Made by a program: the position numbers and the translations under genes. A DNA stretch of 44,385 nucleotides from positions 1 through 44,385 of the forward strand of contig NZ_JADLJS010000042.1 of the NCBI RefSeq assembly GCF_015680405.1, in the 5' to 3' direction. This stretch comes from Pseudomonas pudica. Its GTDB lineage: Bacteria > Pseudomonadota > Gammaproteobacteria > Pseudomonadales > Pseudomonadaceae. The notes under the pieces were generated by a model. That model searched no databases. It saw only the letters and a program-made list of their open reading frames with translations, and was not told where the DNA came from. Positions 31,484 through 40,978 of this stretch are shown in pieces (within the stretch, counting starts at the first letter, position 1; each line of letters starts with the position of its first letter).

Positions 31484-33015
31484 GCAACAACGCTGCTGCC
31501 CAGTTCACGCCGCCGAGCCTGCTGCTGACCACCATCGGCCTGTCGCTGGCGACGTTCATGCAGGTGCTCGACACCACCATCGCCAACGTGGCCTTGCCAA
31601 CCATTTCCGGCAACCTGGGGGTGAGCTACGAGCAGGGCACCTGGGTCATCACCTCGTTCGCGGTGAGCAACGCCATCGCCTTGCCGCTGACCGGCTGGCT
31701 CAGCCGGCGGTTTGGCGAGGTGAAGCTGTTCATCTGGGCCACGCTGCTGTTCGTGCTGGCCTCGTTCCTGTGCGGTATTGCCCAGTCGATGCCGGAGCTG
31801 GTCGGTTTTCGCGTGCTGCAGGGCGTGGTGGCCGGGCCGTTGTACCCGATGACCCAGACCTTGCTGATCGCGGTCTACCCGCCGGCCAAGCGCGGCATGG
31901 CCCTGGCGCTGCTGGCGATGGTCACGGTGGTGGCGCCGATTGCCGGGCCGATTCTCGGGGGCTGGATCACCGACAGCTACAGCTGGCCGTGGATCTTCTT
32001 CATCAACGTGCCCATCGGCCTGTTCGCCGCCGCCGTGGTGCGCCAGCAGATGCGCACCCGGCCGGTGGTCACCAGCCGCCAGCCGATGGACTACATCGGC
32101 CTGCTGACGCTGGTCATCGGCGTTGGTGCGTTGCAGGTGGTGCTGGACAAAGGCAATGACCTGGACTGGTTCGAGTCGTCGTTCATCATTGTCGGCAGCC
32201 TGATCTCGCTGGTGTTCCTGGCGGTGTTCGTGATCTGGGAACTGACCGACCGTCACCCGGTGGTCAACCTGCGCCTGTTCGCGCACCGCAACTTCCGCGT
32301 CGGCACCATCGTGCTGGTGGGGGGCTATGCCGGGTTCTTCGGCATCAACCTGATCCTGCCGCAGTGGCTGCAGACGCAGATGGGCTACACCGCTACCTGG
32401 GCCGGCCTGGCGGTGGCGCCGATCGGCCTGTTGCCGGTGCTGATGTCGCCGTTCGTGGGCAAGTACGCGCACCGCTTCGACCTGCGTGTGCTGGCCGGGC
32501 TGGCGTTCCTGGCGATCGGCAGCAGCTGCTACATGCGTGCCGGGTTCACCAGCGAGGTGGACTTCCAGCATGTGGCGCTGGTGCAGCTGTTCATGGGCAT
32601 TGGCGTGGCGCTGTTCTTCATGCCGACCTTGAGCATCCTGCTGTCCGACCTGCCACCGCAGCAGATTGCCGATGGCTCGGGCCTGGCAACTTTCCTGCGT
32701 ACCTTGGGCGGCAGTTTCGCAGCGTCGCTGACCACCTGGATCTGGATTCGCCGGGCGGACCAGCACCATGCCTACCTGAGCGAGCACATCAGCCAGTTCG
32801 ACCCGGCCACGCGGCATACCCTCGAGCAGCTGGGTGGGGCCAGCCCGCAGAGCTATGCGCAGCTGGAGCAGATACTCAACGGGCAGGCGTACATGATGTC
32901 GACGGTGGACTACTTCACCCTGATGACCTGGGTGTTTGCCGGGTTGATCCTGCTGGTGGGGTTTGCCAAACCGCCCTTTACCGCCAAGGCCGGGCCGGCG
33001 TCGGCAGGGCATTGA
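31480..33015 (+). CDS. EmrB-type MFS multidrug exporter (DHA2 family, 14 TM)
   Basis: A 511-residue inner-membrane proton antiporter. Motif D1 reads LDTTIANVALPTI; motif A region is ALPLTGWLSRRFGEVKLF; motif C region is APIAGPILGGWITDSYSWPWIFFINVPIG. About fourteen hydrophobic segments follow the DHA2 pattern. It should work with the coupled EmrA to expel hydrophobic compounds. The ATG overlaps the emrA stop, which fixes the start. The gene meets rnfD tail to tail, 47 bp apart, with a hairpin between. Confidence 0.95.
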   Translation: MSNNAAAQFTPPSLLLTTIGLSLATFMQVLDTTIANVALPTISGNLGVSYEQGTWVITSFAVSNAIALPLTGWLSRRFGEVKLFIWATLLFVLASFLCGIAQSMPELVGFRVLQGVVAGPLYPMTQTLLIAVYPPAKRGMALALLAMVTVVAPIAGPILGGWITDSYSWPWIFFINVPIGLFAAAVVRQQMRTRPVVTSRQPMDYIGLLTLVIGVGALQVVLDKGNDLDWFESSFIIVGSLISLVFLAVFVIWELTDRHPVVNLRLFAHRNFRVGTIVLVGGYAGFFGINLILPQWLQTQMGYTATWAGLAVAPIGLLPVLMSPFVGKYAHRFDLRVLAGLAFLAIGSSCYMRAGFTSEVDFQHVALVQLFMGIGVALFFMPTLSILLSDLPPQQIADGSGLATFLRTLGGSFAASLTTWIWIRRADQHHAYLSEHISQFDPATRHTLEQLGGASPQSYAQLEQILNGQAYMMSTVDYFTLMTWVFAGLILLVGFAKPPFTAKAGPASAGH

Positions 33016-33041
33016 GCCGGGCCAGAACAAGGCCCGGGCTC
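33014..33041. terminator. Possible bidirectional hairpin between emrB and rnfD
   Basis: GAGCCGGGCC and GGCCCGGGCTC pair around a short loop with one bulged base. It overlaps the emrB stop codon and lies in the 47-bp convergent gap. There is no T-tract, so it may only slow or stabilise transcripts. Confidence 0.4.
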
Positions 33042-33062
33042 TAGCCCTTGCCAAATGCCATG

Positions 33063-34013
33063 TCAGGCACTCGCTGCTGTGTACCAGGGCCGCTGCATGC
33101 GCAGCACCAACCGGTCTATTTGCGGCACCAGAAGGTTGCCGGCCAGCACGGCGAAGCAGAGGCCATCGGCATACAGCCCGAATTCGCGAATCAGCTCGGT
33201 CAGCGTGCCGACGGTGACGCCGAAGAGAATGCGACCGGCGCGGGTATCTGGGCTGGTTACCGGATCGGTGGCGATGAAGAAGGCGGTGAAGAGATAGCCG
33301 CCTAGGCTGAGGTTGTACACGGCTTCCTGAAAGCTGTGGCCGGCAGCCATGCACAGCAATACCGTGCTCGCTATCATCGCCAGCGGAATCTCGATCCGAA
33401 TCACCCGCAGCGAAGCCAGCAGCAAACCGCCGGCAATGTAGCCGAACCCCGACAGGTTGTGGGTGACATGGGTGAACTCGTTCTGCGCCAGCTGAGTGGC
33501 GCCGGCGAACGCATCGAGATCCAGGCGCGGCACCAACTGTAGCTGTTGCAGCAGAACCGCCTTGACATCCAGGGCTGCGGTCCAGGGGGCATGGTTCGAT
33601 GGCGCGGGGTACAACTGCTGGTAAAAGCAGATGGCAACGATCCCCAGGCCAACCATGGCAGGGTTGAGGCGGTTGCGACCAAGGCCTCCACTGGCGTGCT
33701 TGCACAGTGCGAGCGCGGCAAAGCTGGCCAGGGCGATCATCCATAACGGCACCATCAGCGGCAATGCCCGCGCCAGTATCAGGCCCAGCACCAGCCAGCT
33801 GAGGTCGCTCAAACCCTCGCGTACGGCATGCCCGCGCAGGCGCAGCAGGGCGGCTTCGAAGCCCAGGGCGAACAGTACGCACCAGAAGGCCTGCACCCAG
33901 ACCACGACACCGAATTGCCAGGCATACAGGCCGGTGCCCGGCAGCAGGCACAGGACGACCAGCAGCATCACCGTGCGCAGCCGTTGCGGGATGGGGTGGC
34001 GTACCAGGCTCAT
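33063..34013 (-). CDS. RnfD/NqrB-like membrane flavoprotein subunit
   Basis: A 316-residue inner-membrane protein with about nine hydrophobic segments. RnfD signatures: RLNPAMVGLG (115-124), TDPVTSPDTRAGRILFG, and the end FGLYADGLCFAVLAGNLLVPQIDRL. The flavinylation motif is D-A-F-A-G-A-T-Q-L with Thr173; ApbE attaches FMN by a phosphoester to the Thr of [S/A]GAT-type motifs in this family. RnfD/NqrB pass electrons across or along the membrane. The ATG overlaps the rnfC stop by four bases (ATGA), so the two are coupled. RnfA, B, G and E genes are absent next door. The flavin-bearing Thr and a divergent apbE gene argue the protein is functional. Confidence 0.93.
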   Translation of the reverse strand: MSLVRHPIPQRLRTVMLLVVLCLLPGTGLYAWQFGVVVWVQAFWCVLFALGFEAALLRLRGHAVREGLSDLSWLVLGLILARALPLMVPLWMIALASFAALALCKHASGGLGRNRLNPAMVGLGIVAICFYQQLYPAPSNHAPWTAALDVKAVLLQQLQLVPRLDLDAFAGATQLAQNEFTHVTHNLSGFGYIAGGLLLASLRVIRIEIPLAMIASTVLLCMAAGHSFQEAVYNLSLGGYLFTAFFIATDPVTSPDTRAGRILFGVTVGTLTELIREFGLYADGLCFAVLAGNLLVPQIDRLVLRMQRPWYTAASA

Positions 34014-35410
34014 GCGCGGACCTCCGTCTTGCTCTGGCGGAAGCGTTCGCGCAACGGGATATTGCTTGGGCAGATGCTGCTGCAGCTGCCGCATTCGATG
34101 CAGGCGTCCAGGCGCAGTTCCTGCAGGCTGGCCTTGTCCTGGCGTTCGGCGGCAGCATAGAGGTCCAGCGGCCTGAGCGACATCGGGCAGACATCCACGC
34201 AGCGCGTGCAGCGAATGCAACTGCTGGCGGGGCGAGCCGCTGGCAGGTAGCGCTCGGCGCCGAATATCAGGCAGCTGCTGGTCTTGCTGACGAAGGCGTT
34301 GGCGTCTGGTAGTGGCTGGCCCATCATCGGGCCGCCGACCTGGGTCAGCTGCCCAGTGGGGGACGCGCCAGCAATCGCGCGCAGTTCACTGACCGGGTAA
34401 CCCACTGGCACCCGCACATTGCCTGGGCGCTCGCAGTCACCGGTCAGCGTCAGCACGCGGCTGGTCAGTGGTTCGCCATGGAAGACGGCCCGGCCCAGTG
34501 CGTAGAGCGTTGCGACATTCAGCGCCAGCACGCCGATATCGGCAGGCCGGCTCCCCGGGGCCAGATTGCGGCCACTGAGGCTCTTGATCATCAGTGGTTG
34601 CCCACCTGCCGGGTAACGCTCCGGAAGTGGACAAATCTCGACCCGGGTACGCGCCTGGCGAGCGGCGGCACGTAGCGTGGCCATCGCTTCCGGCTTGTTG
34701 GTTTCTATGCCGAAACGGGTTGCCGTTATCCCAAGCAGTGCGGCGACATAGTCGGCGGCCTCGATCAACGCTTCGGCATTCTCGCGCATGAGGCGGTCAT
34801 CGCAGGTAAGGAACGGCTCGCACTCGGCACCGTTGATCAGCAGCAGGTCGGGCTGCCGGGCGCCGGCCAGCTTGAGGGCTGTCGGGAAACCCGCACCACC
34901 CAGGCCGACTATGCCCATCTGCAATGCACGCTCGACCAGCGCATCTGGCGTTTGCGGCAGGCCCGGTGCCGGGCGTTCGATGCACTCATCCAGGCCATCT
35001 GCGTTCAGGATGACGGCCATGACCGGCTCGGCCGAGTCGGCCGCGAAGACGTGGTCGATCCGTTCCACGGTGCCGGAGGTACTGGCATGCACCCAAGCGG
35101 TGGTGTTGTCGCCAATACCGATCACTTCGCCCTTGCGCACATGCTGCCCCGGCTGCACGCAAGGCTGGACAAACCGCCGACCCCGCCCGAGCGGGATCGC
35201 CAGCTGGATCTTTCCGAGTGCGACCGGGGCAACTGGCGTGGCGTTGGACAGTTCCTTGTATCCCCTGAGCTCGATCCCTCCGTGCCAACTACGCTGAGAA
35301 GACGAGGCGATTGCCAGCAGACGGCGCCAGAAAGGCTTCTGTTGCGGCTGACGCTGGGCGCGGATGCGGCTCTGCAGGCGTTCGACGCTCTGCAACGAAT
35401 GGCTAGACAT
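34010..35410 (-). CDS. RnfC-like NADH/flavin and iron-sulfur subunit
   Basis: A 466-residue RnfC-family protein. After a basic ~42-residue N-terminal extension comes HGGI, then a sandwich-hybrid region, then the nucleotide/FMN-binding core GLGGAGFPTALKL (169-181) and NGAECEPFLTCDDRLM (193-208), then an SLBB-like region. Two [4Fe-4S] sites follow: Cys398/401/404/408 and Cys437/440/443/447. RnfC normally oxidises NADH (or reduces NAD) at the cytoplasmic face and exchanges electrons with RnfB/RnfD. Without RnfB here, electrons may pass straight to RnfD. It leads the left-strand pair, 251 bp from the divergent apbE. Confidence 0.94.
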   Translation of the reverse strand: MSSHSLQSVERLQSRIRAQRQPQQKPFWRRLLAIASSSQRSWHGGIELRGYKELSNATPVAPVALGKIQLAIPLGRGRRFVQPCVQPGQHVRKGEVIGIGDNTTAWVHASTSGTVERIDHVFAADSAEPVMAVILNADGLDECIERPAPGLPQTPDALVERALQMGIVGLGGAGFPTALKLAGARQPDLLLINGAECEPFLTCDDRLMRENAEALIEAADYVAALLGITATRFGIETNKPEAMATLRAAARQARTRVEICPLPERYPAGGQPLMIKSLSGRNLAPGSRPADIGVLALNVATLYALGRAVFHGEPLTSRVLTLTGDCERPGNVRVPVGYPVSELRAIAGASPTGQLTQVGGPMMGQPLPDANAFVSKTSSCLIFGAERYLPAARPASSCIRCTRCVDVCPMSLRPLDLYAAAERQDKASLQELRLDACIECGSCSSICPSNIPLRERFRQSKTEVRA

Positions 35411-35661
35411 TGACTGTCCTCCAATTTTTGGGCAAAGGACGCCCCTATGCGCTTATGCACATGATGGTTTTGTAAATTCCGGGACGTTAAGCGGAAAGGG
35501 AGGGGGGATGATTGATCACCCGCGCAGATAAGAGTGCTCGAGGAGGATTTTGTTCGGTTTTTGACCAGGTTTGCTGATGAACGGTAGGCCAATTGCCATC
35601 TCGCAATTCTGGTGAAATAACCTGCGCCGCGAACGGGCGGCCAGAGTCGGCGAGGTGTCGA

Positions 35662-36678
35662 ATGATGCGCGCGAGTCTGCTGGTCATGCTGGTGACGCTG
35701 CTGTGTGGCTGCGGCGAAAGGATCGAACGCTTTGGCGGGCCGACCATGGGCAGCACTTATTCGGTCCAGTACGTACCCACCGCGCAGGCGCCCACCGCGC
35801 AGCAGGTAAAGAGTGAAGTCGAGATGATTCTCGAGGCGCTCGACAAGCAGTTTTCCAACTGGCGCGGCGACTCCGTGGTTTCCCGCTTCAACGCTCTGCC
35901 GGCCGGCGCCTGTCAGGCAGTGCCGGAAGAGATGCAGCACTTGCTGGCGTACGGTGTTTCTCTGTTCCGCGAAAGCGGCGGGGCCTTTGACCTGACGGTT
36001 TTGCCATTGATGAACCTCTGGGGCTTTGGCCCGCAGTCACGAGGCAGGCAAGTGCCAGATGCCAGCACGCTGGCGCGTGAGCAGGCACGGGTAGGCCTGC
36101 AGCATTTGCACCTGGATGGAGAAAAGCTGTGCAAGGATGTGGCGGCGCAGTTGGATTTCGACAGCATGCTCGCCGGTTATGCAGTGGACCGGGTAGGTGA
36201 CAGGCTTGCGGCGTTGGGCATCCAGGCCTATCTGGTCGAGATCACCGGCGAACTCAAGGGGGTCGGCCGCAAGCCGGATGGCGCGCCCTGGCGTATTGCC
36301 CTCGAAGTACCAAGTGGCGAGGGCGAGCAGCAAGTGGAGCGCGCCATCGCCCTGGATGGCTACGGTGTTGCCACCGCCGGCGATTACCGCAACTATTTCG
36401 AGGAAGGTGGCCAGCGCTATTCGCATACCTTCGATCCACGTGTCGGCAAGCCGGTCAAGCACGCGCTGGCGGCAGTGTCGGTGGTCGACCCTTCCGTGCT
36501 GCGTGCCGATGCCCTGGATACGCTGTTGATGGTGCTCGGCCCGGAGGAAGGCTATGCCTTCGCCGAGCGGCATGAAATAGCTGCCTATTTCATCATGCAC
36601 CAGGGGCTGGGTTTCGTTGCGCGGGCGACACCGCGATTCGAGACGTTGTTTCCCCGGCAGGGCAAGCCCAGGCAGTAA
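35662..36678 (+). CDS. FAD:protein FMN transferase, ApbE lipoprotein
   Basis: A 338-residue ApbE protein. Residues 1-17 form a lipoprotein signal with lipobox L-C-G-C, lipid on Cys17, so the enzyme faces the periplasm. Family blocks: FGGPTMGSTYSV, FSNWRGDSVVSRFN, ALDGYGVATAGDYRNYF, YSHTFDPRVGKPVKH and ADALDTLLMVLG, the last two near the Mg site. It transfers FMN from FAD to a Thr in a [S/A]GAT-type motif. The obvious substrate is Thr173 of the divergent RnfD. ATG at 35662 follows GAGGT (35652-35656); the next ATG at 35665 is equally possible. The 251-bp divergent gap is AT-richer than its surroundings; I could not fix a promoter or operator in it. Confidence 0.95.
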   Translation: MMRASLLVMLVTLLCGCGERIERFGGPTMGSTYSVQYVPTAQAPTAQQVKSEVEMILEALDKQFSNWRGDSVVSRFNALPAGACQAVPEEMQHLLAYGVSLFRESGGAFDLTVLPLMNLWGFGPQSRGRQVPDASTLAREQARVGLQHLHLDGEKLCKDVAAQLDFDSMLAGYAVDRVGDRLAALGIQAYLVEITGELKGVGRKPDGAPWRIALEVPSGEGEQQVERAIALDGYGVATAGDYRNYFEEGGQRYSHTFDPRVGKPVKHALAAVSVVDPSVLRADALDTLLMVLGPEEGYAFAERHEIAAYFIMHQGLGFVARATPRFETLFPRQGKPRQ

Positions 36679-36751
36679 AAGGAAAGGTCATTCCCACGCG
36701 CAGCCTTTTCCCCTATTGTCGAAGCTCCCTTTCCAAACGATTGGCAGATCC

Positions 36752-37498
36752 ATGGAGAAAGTCCTCGTCATCACCGGTGCCAGCCGCGGCATCGGCGCCG
36801 CCACGGCACTGCTGGCCGCCCGCCAGGGCTATCGCATCTGCATCAACTATCACACCGACGATCAAGCCGCCGATGACATCCTTGAACAGGTCCGCGCCTT
36901 GGGCGCCGAGGCTATCGCCGTACGCGCCGACGCCAGTGTCGAGGATGAGGTCATCCGGCTGTTCCAGCGCGTGGACGAAGAACTCGGCCCGGTCACCGCA
37001 CTGGTCAACAACGCAGGTACCATCGGCCAGCAAAGCCGGGTCGAGGACATGTCCGAATTCCGTCTGCTCAAGGTCATGAAGACCAATGTCGTCGGCCCCA
37101 TGCTCTGTACCAAGCACGCACTGCTGCGCATGGCGCGCCGGCACGGCGGGCAGGGCGGGGCCATCGTCAACGTGTCGTCGGTGGCCGCACGCCTGGGCTC
37201 GCCCAACGAATACGTGGACTATGCCGCTTCCAAGGGCGCCCTCGACACCTTCACCATTGGCCTGGCAAAGGAAGTGGCAGGCGAGGGTGTGCGGGTAAAT
37301 GGTGTGCGGCCAGGCTACATCCATACCGGGTTCCACGCGCTGTCGGGCGACCCCGACCGGGTAAGCAAGCTGGAGCCCAGCTTGCCCATGGGCCGCGGCG
37401 GGCGCCCCGAGGAAGTGGCCGAGGCCATCCTCTGGCTGCTCTCGGACAAAGCCTCGTACTCCACCGGCAGCTTCATCGACCTGGGCGGCGGGCGCTGA
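36752..37498 (+). CDS. Short-chain dehydrogenase/reductase (SDR)
   Basis: A 248-residue classical SDR. TGASRGIGAATALLAA near residues 8-23 binds the nucleotide; NNAG in ALVNNAGTIG, catalytic Ser in IVNVSSVAARLG, and Y-x-x-x-K in YVDYAASKGALDTF. The end GAAILWLL-like block is EAILWLLSDKASYSTGSFIDLGGG. The residue after the second strand is N-Y-H-T, which does not clearly favour NAD or NADP. Related to putative glucose/3-oxoacyl reductases; substrate unknown. The ATG at 36752 gives the family start. It is 73 bp after apbE on the same strand, and could be co-transcribed with it. Confidence 0.93.
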   Translation: MEKVLVITGASRGIGAATALLAARQGYRICINYHTDDQAADDILEQVRALGAEAIAVRADASVEDEVIRLFQRVDEELGPVTALVNNAGTIGQQSRVEDMSEFRLLKVMKTNVVGPMLCTKHALLRMARRHGGQGGAIVNVSSVAARLGSPNEYVDYAASKGALDTFTIGLAKEVAGEGVRVNGVRPGYIHTGFHALSGDPDRVSKLEPSLPMGRGGRPEEVAEAILWLLSDKASYSTGSFIDLGGGR

Positions 37499-37507
37499 GC
37501 GCGCCGC

Positions 37508-39202
<1,695 letters not shown>

Positions 39203-39265
39203 GCCGACGTCCGACAGTGGATGAAGCCCAGACTTTAGCGTGTTCGGCAACAGGCGAATAGCCAG

Positions 39266-40921
39266 TCAACGCGGGTGTGGCGCAATGCCCAGCAGCCGCT
39301 CGATCCGTTCGCCAAGGGTGCTCAGGTCGAAGGGTTTGTGCAGCAGTTCGGTGCGCCTGTCGGGCCGGGCAAAGTGCATCGTATCGGCAGCGTCGTAGCC
39401 GGTAATCAGCAATACCGGGGCATGCTCCACAAGGTTTTGGTAGGCCTCTGCGAGCTGATAACCGTCAACCCGCCCAGGCAGGCCGACATCGGTAATCAGC
39501 AAGTCCGGTGGCGGCCCTTCCTTCAACGATTCAAGCGCCGGGTGGCCGCCCTCGAAAGCCTGCACCTGGTGGCCCAGCTCCGTCAGCACTTCGACCAGCA
39601 CCAGGCGCAAGGCCGGTTGGTCTTCCACCAGCATGATCCGGCACCCGCGCGCCTGCAGGGGCGCGGTGGCGGATGTTGCTGGCTCGTCGTGGCAGGTTGC
39701 GGGAGCGCTCCGGTCCCGGGGCAGGTACAGGTGAATGCAAGTGCCTTGCCCGATGACGCTGTCGATCAGCAGCTGGCCCCCGGACTGGCGAACAAAGCCA
39801 TAGACCATGGACAATCCCAGGCCAGTGCCCTGGCCCAGTGGCTTGGTGGTGAAGAAGGGTTCGAGGGCGCGTTGCAGCACCTCACTGGACATGCCCACGC
39901 CAGTGTCCTCGACTCGAATGCGCAGGTAGTGGCCTGGCGGCAGGTCCAGGCGCTTGGCGTCGGCCGCTTCGAGATCGGCGTTTACGCAGCCGATCCGCAA
40001 GGTGCCGCCCAGCGGCATGGCGTCACGTGCGTTGATGCACAGGTTGAGCAGGGCGTTCTCCAGCTGTTGCGGGTCGATGCGGATCGACCATTGTGCAGCC
40101 AGCGTGCGGTCCTGGAAGTCGATGTGACGGCCGGTCGAGCTGCGGATCAGGTCATGCATGTCGGCAACCAGTCGCTGCACGTCCACCGCCTGTGGCATCA
40201 GCGTCTGCTGGCGCGAAAAGGCCAGTAACCGCTGCACCAGGGCTGAGGCGCGCAGTGCGTTGCTACGGCCGAGCCCAAGCATGCGGGCGGTGTCGGCAAG
40301 GCGTTGTTGGCTCAGGCGTTGCTCTGCCAGTTCCAGTGCGCCAAGCAGGCTGCCCAGCAAGTTGTTGAAGTCGTGGGCGATGCCACCGGTCAACTGGCCG
40401 ACCGCCTCCATTTTCTGCGACTGGCGCAGGGCTTCTTCGGCCTGGCGCAGGCGCTCCTGCTCGGCCGTGCGCTCGGTGATGTCATAGGCAAACAGATACC
40501 CGCCCTGGACTTGCTGTTGCGCATCGTGCAACGGGTGGTAGCGAATCTCGTAGTGGCGGGGGGCGTCGGGCGGGCCGAGGGTGATGGTGTCGATGAAGGC
40601 TTCGCCGGCCAGCACGCGTGGCCACACCGGTGCCAGGCGGCCCATGATGTCAGGCTGGTTGATCAGGAACTGTGGCACGTAATCGCCGATCTGCGGCACG
40701 AAGCCACGGTAACGCTCGAAGGTTTCCCGGGCCGTGCGGTTGATCGCTATCAGGCGCATGCTGCGGTCGGCAGCAAACACGTTGGCCAGGCTGTTGTCGA
40801 GCAGCTCGCCCAGCAGCTGGATATGGGCCTGTACCGTGTCGTCGCGCTTGGCCAGGCGCGCTTCCAGTTCTGCGACACGCGCTTGCAGCTGTGCCAATGA
40901 CGGGAGCGAATCTGCTTGCAT
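39266..40921 (-). CDS. Hybrid histidine kinase (PAS-HisKA-HATPase-receiver), copy 2
   Basis: A 551-residue cytoplasmic hybrid kinase with the same design as its neighbour. Coiled coil (10-30), PAS domain (about 35-150, LLDNSLANVFAADRSMRLIAINRTARETF to YLFAYDITERTAE), His183 in GGIAHDFNNLLGS, ATP-binding boxes (VEDTGVGMS, FFTTKPLGQGTGLGLSMVYGFVRQSGG) and a receiver with Asp478 (LLITDVGLPG) and Lys529. Kinase and receiver parts match the neighbour closely, while the PAS domains differ, suggesting duplication followed by sensor change. ATG 40921 is chosen at the coiled-coil start. The 63-bp gap to copy 1 would allow co-transcription. A CCCGGTG/CACCGGGG hairpin lies upstream near 40929-40970. Confidence 0.94.
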   Translation of the reverse strand: MQADSLPSLAQLQARVAELEARLAKRDDTVQAHIQLLGELLDNSLANVFAADRSMRLIAINRTARETFERYRGFVPQIGDYVPQFLINQPDIMGRLAPVWPRVLAGEAFIDTITLGPPDAPRHYEIRYHPLHDAQQQVQGGYLFAYDITERTAEQERLRQAEEALRQSQKMEAVGQLTGGIAHDFNNLLGSLLGALELAEQRLSQQRLADTARMLGLGRSNALRASALVQRLLAFSRQQTLMPQAVDVQRLVADMHDLIRSSTGRHIDFQDRTLAAQWSIRIDPQQLENALLNLCINARDAMPLGGTLRIGCVNADLEAADAKRLDLPPGHYLRIRVEDTGVGMSSEVLQRALEPFFTTKPLGQGTGLGLSMVYGFVRQSGGQLLIDSVIGQGTCIHLYLPRDRSAPATCHDEPATSATAPLQARGCRIMLVEDQPALRLVLVEVLTELGHQVQAFEGGHPALESLKEGPPPDLLITDVGLPGRVDGYQLAEAYQNLVEHAPVLLITGYDAADTMHFARPDRRTELLHKPFDLSTLGERIERLLGIAPHPR

Positions 40922-40978
40922 GGCGAGGGCCCGGTGAGCGTATCGGGCAACTATAGTCGCCCACCGGGGCACCAGCCA

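Noticed and set aside
31381..34194. A 937-residue open frame on the - strand across emrB and rnfD
   Set aside because: It runs antisense to emrB and out of frame with rnfD/rnfC; composition is His/Gln/Arg-rich as in other high-GC shadows.
35411..35661. An Anr/FNR-type site (TTGAT-N4-ATCAA) in the rnfC-apbE gap
   Set aside because: A TTGATCA is present near 35513, but without the matching second half at the right spacing, so oxygen control is not supported by sequence.
37499..37507. A terminator between the convergent SDR and hybrid kinase genes
   Set aside because: The gap is only 9 bp and no clean hairpin with a T-tract can be drawn.
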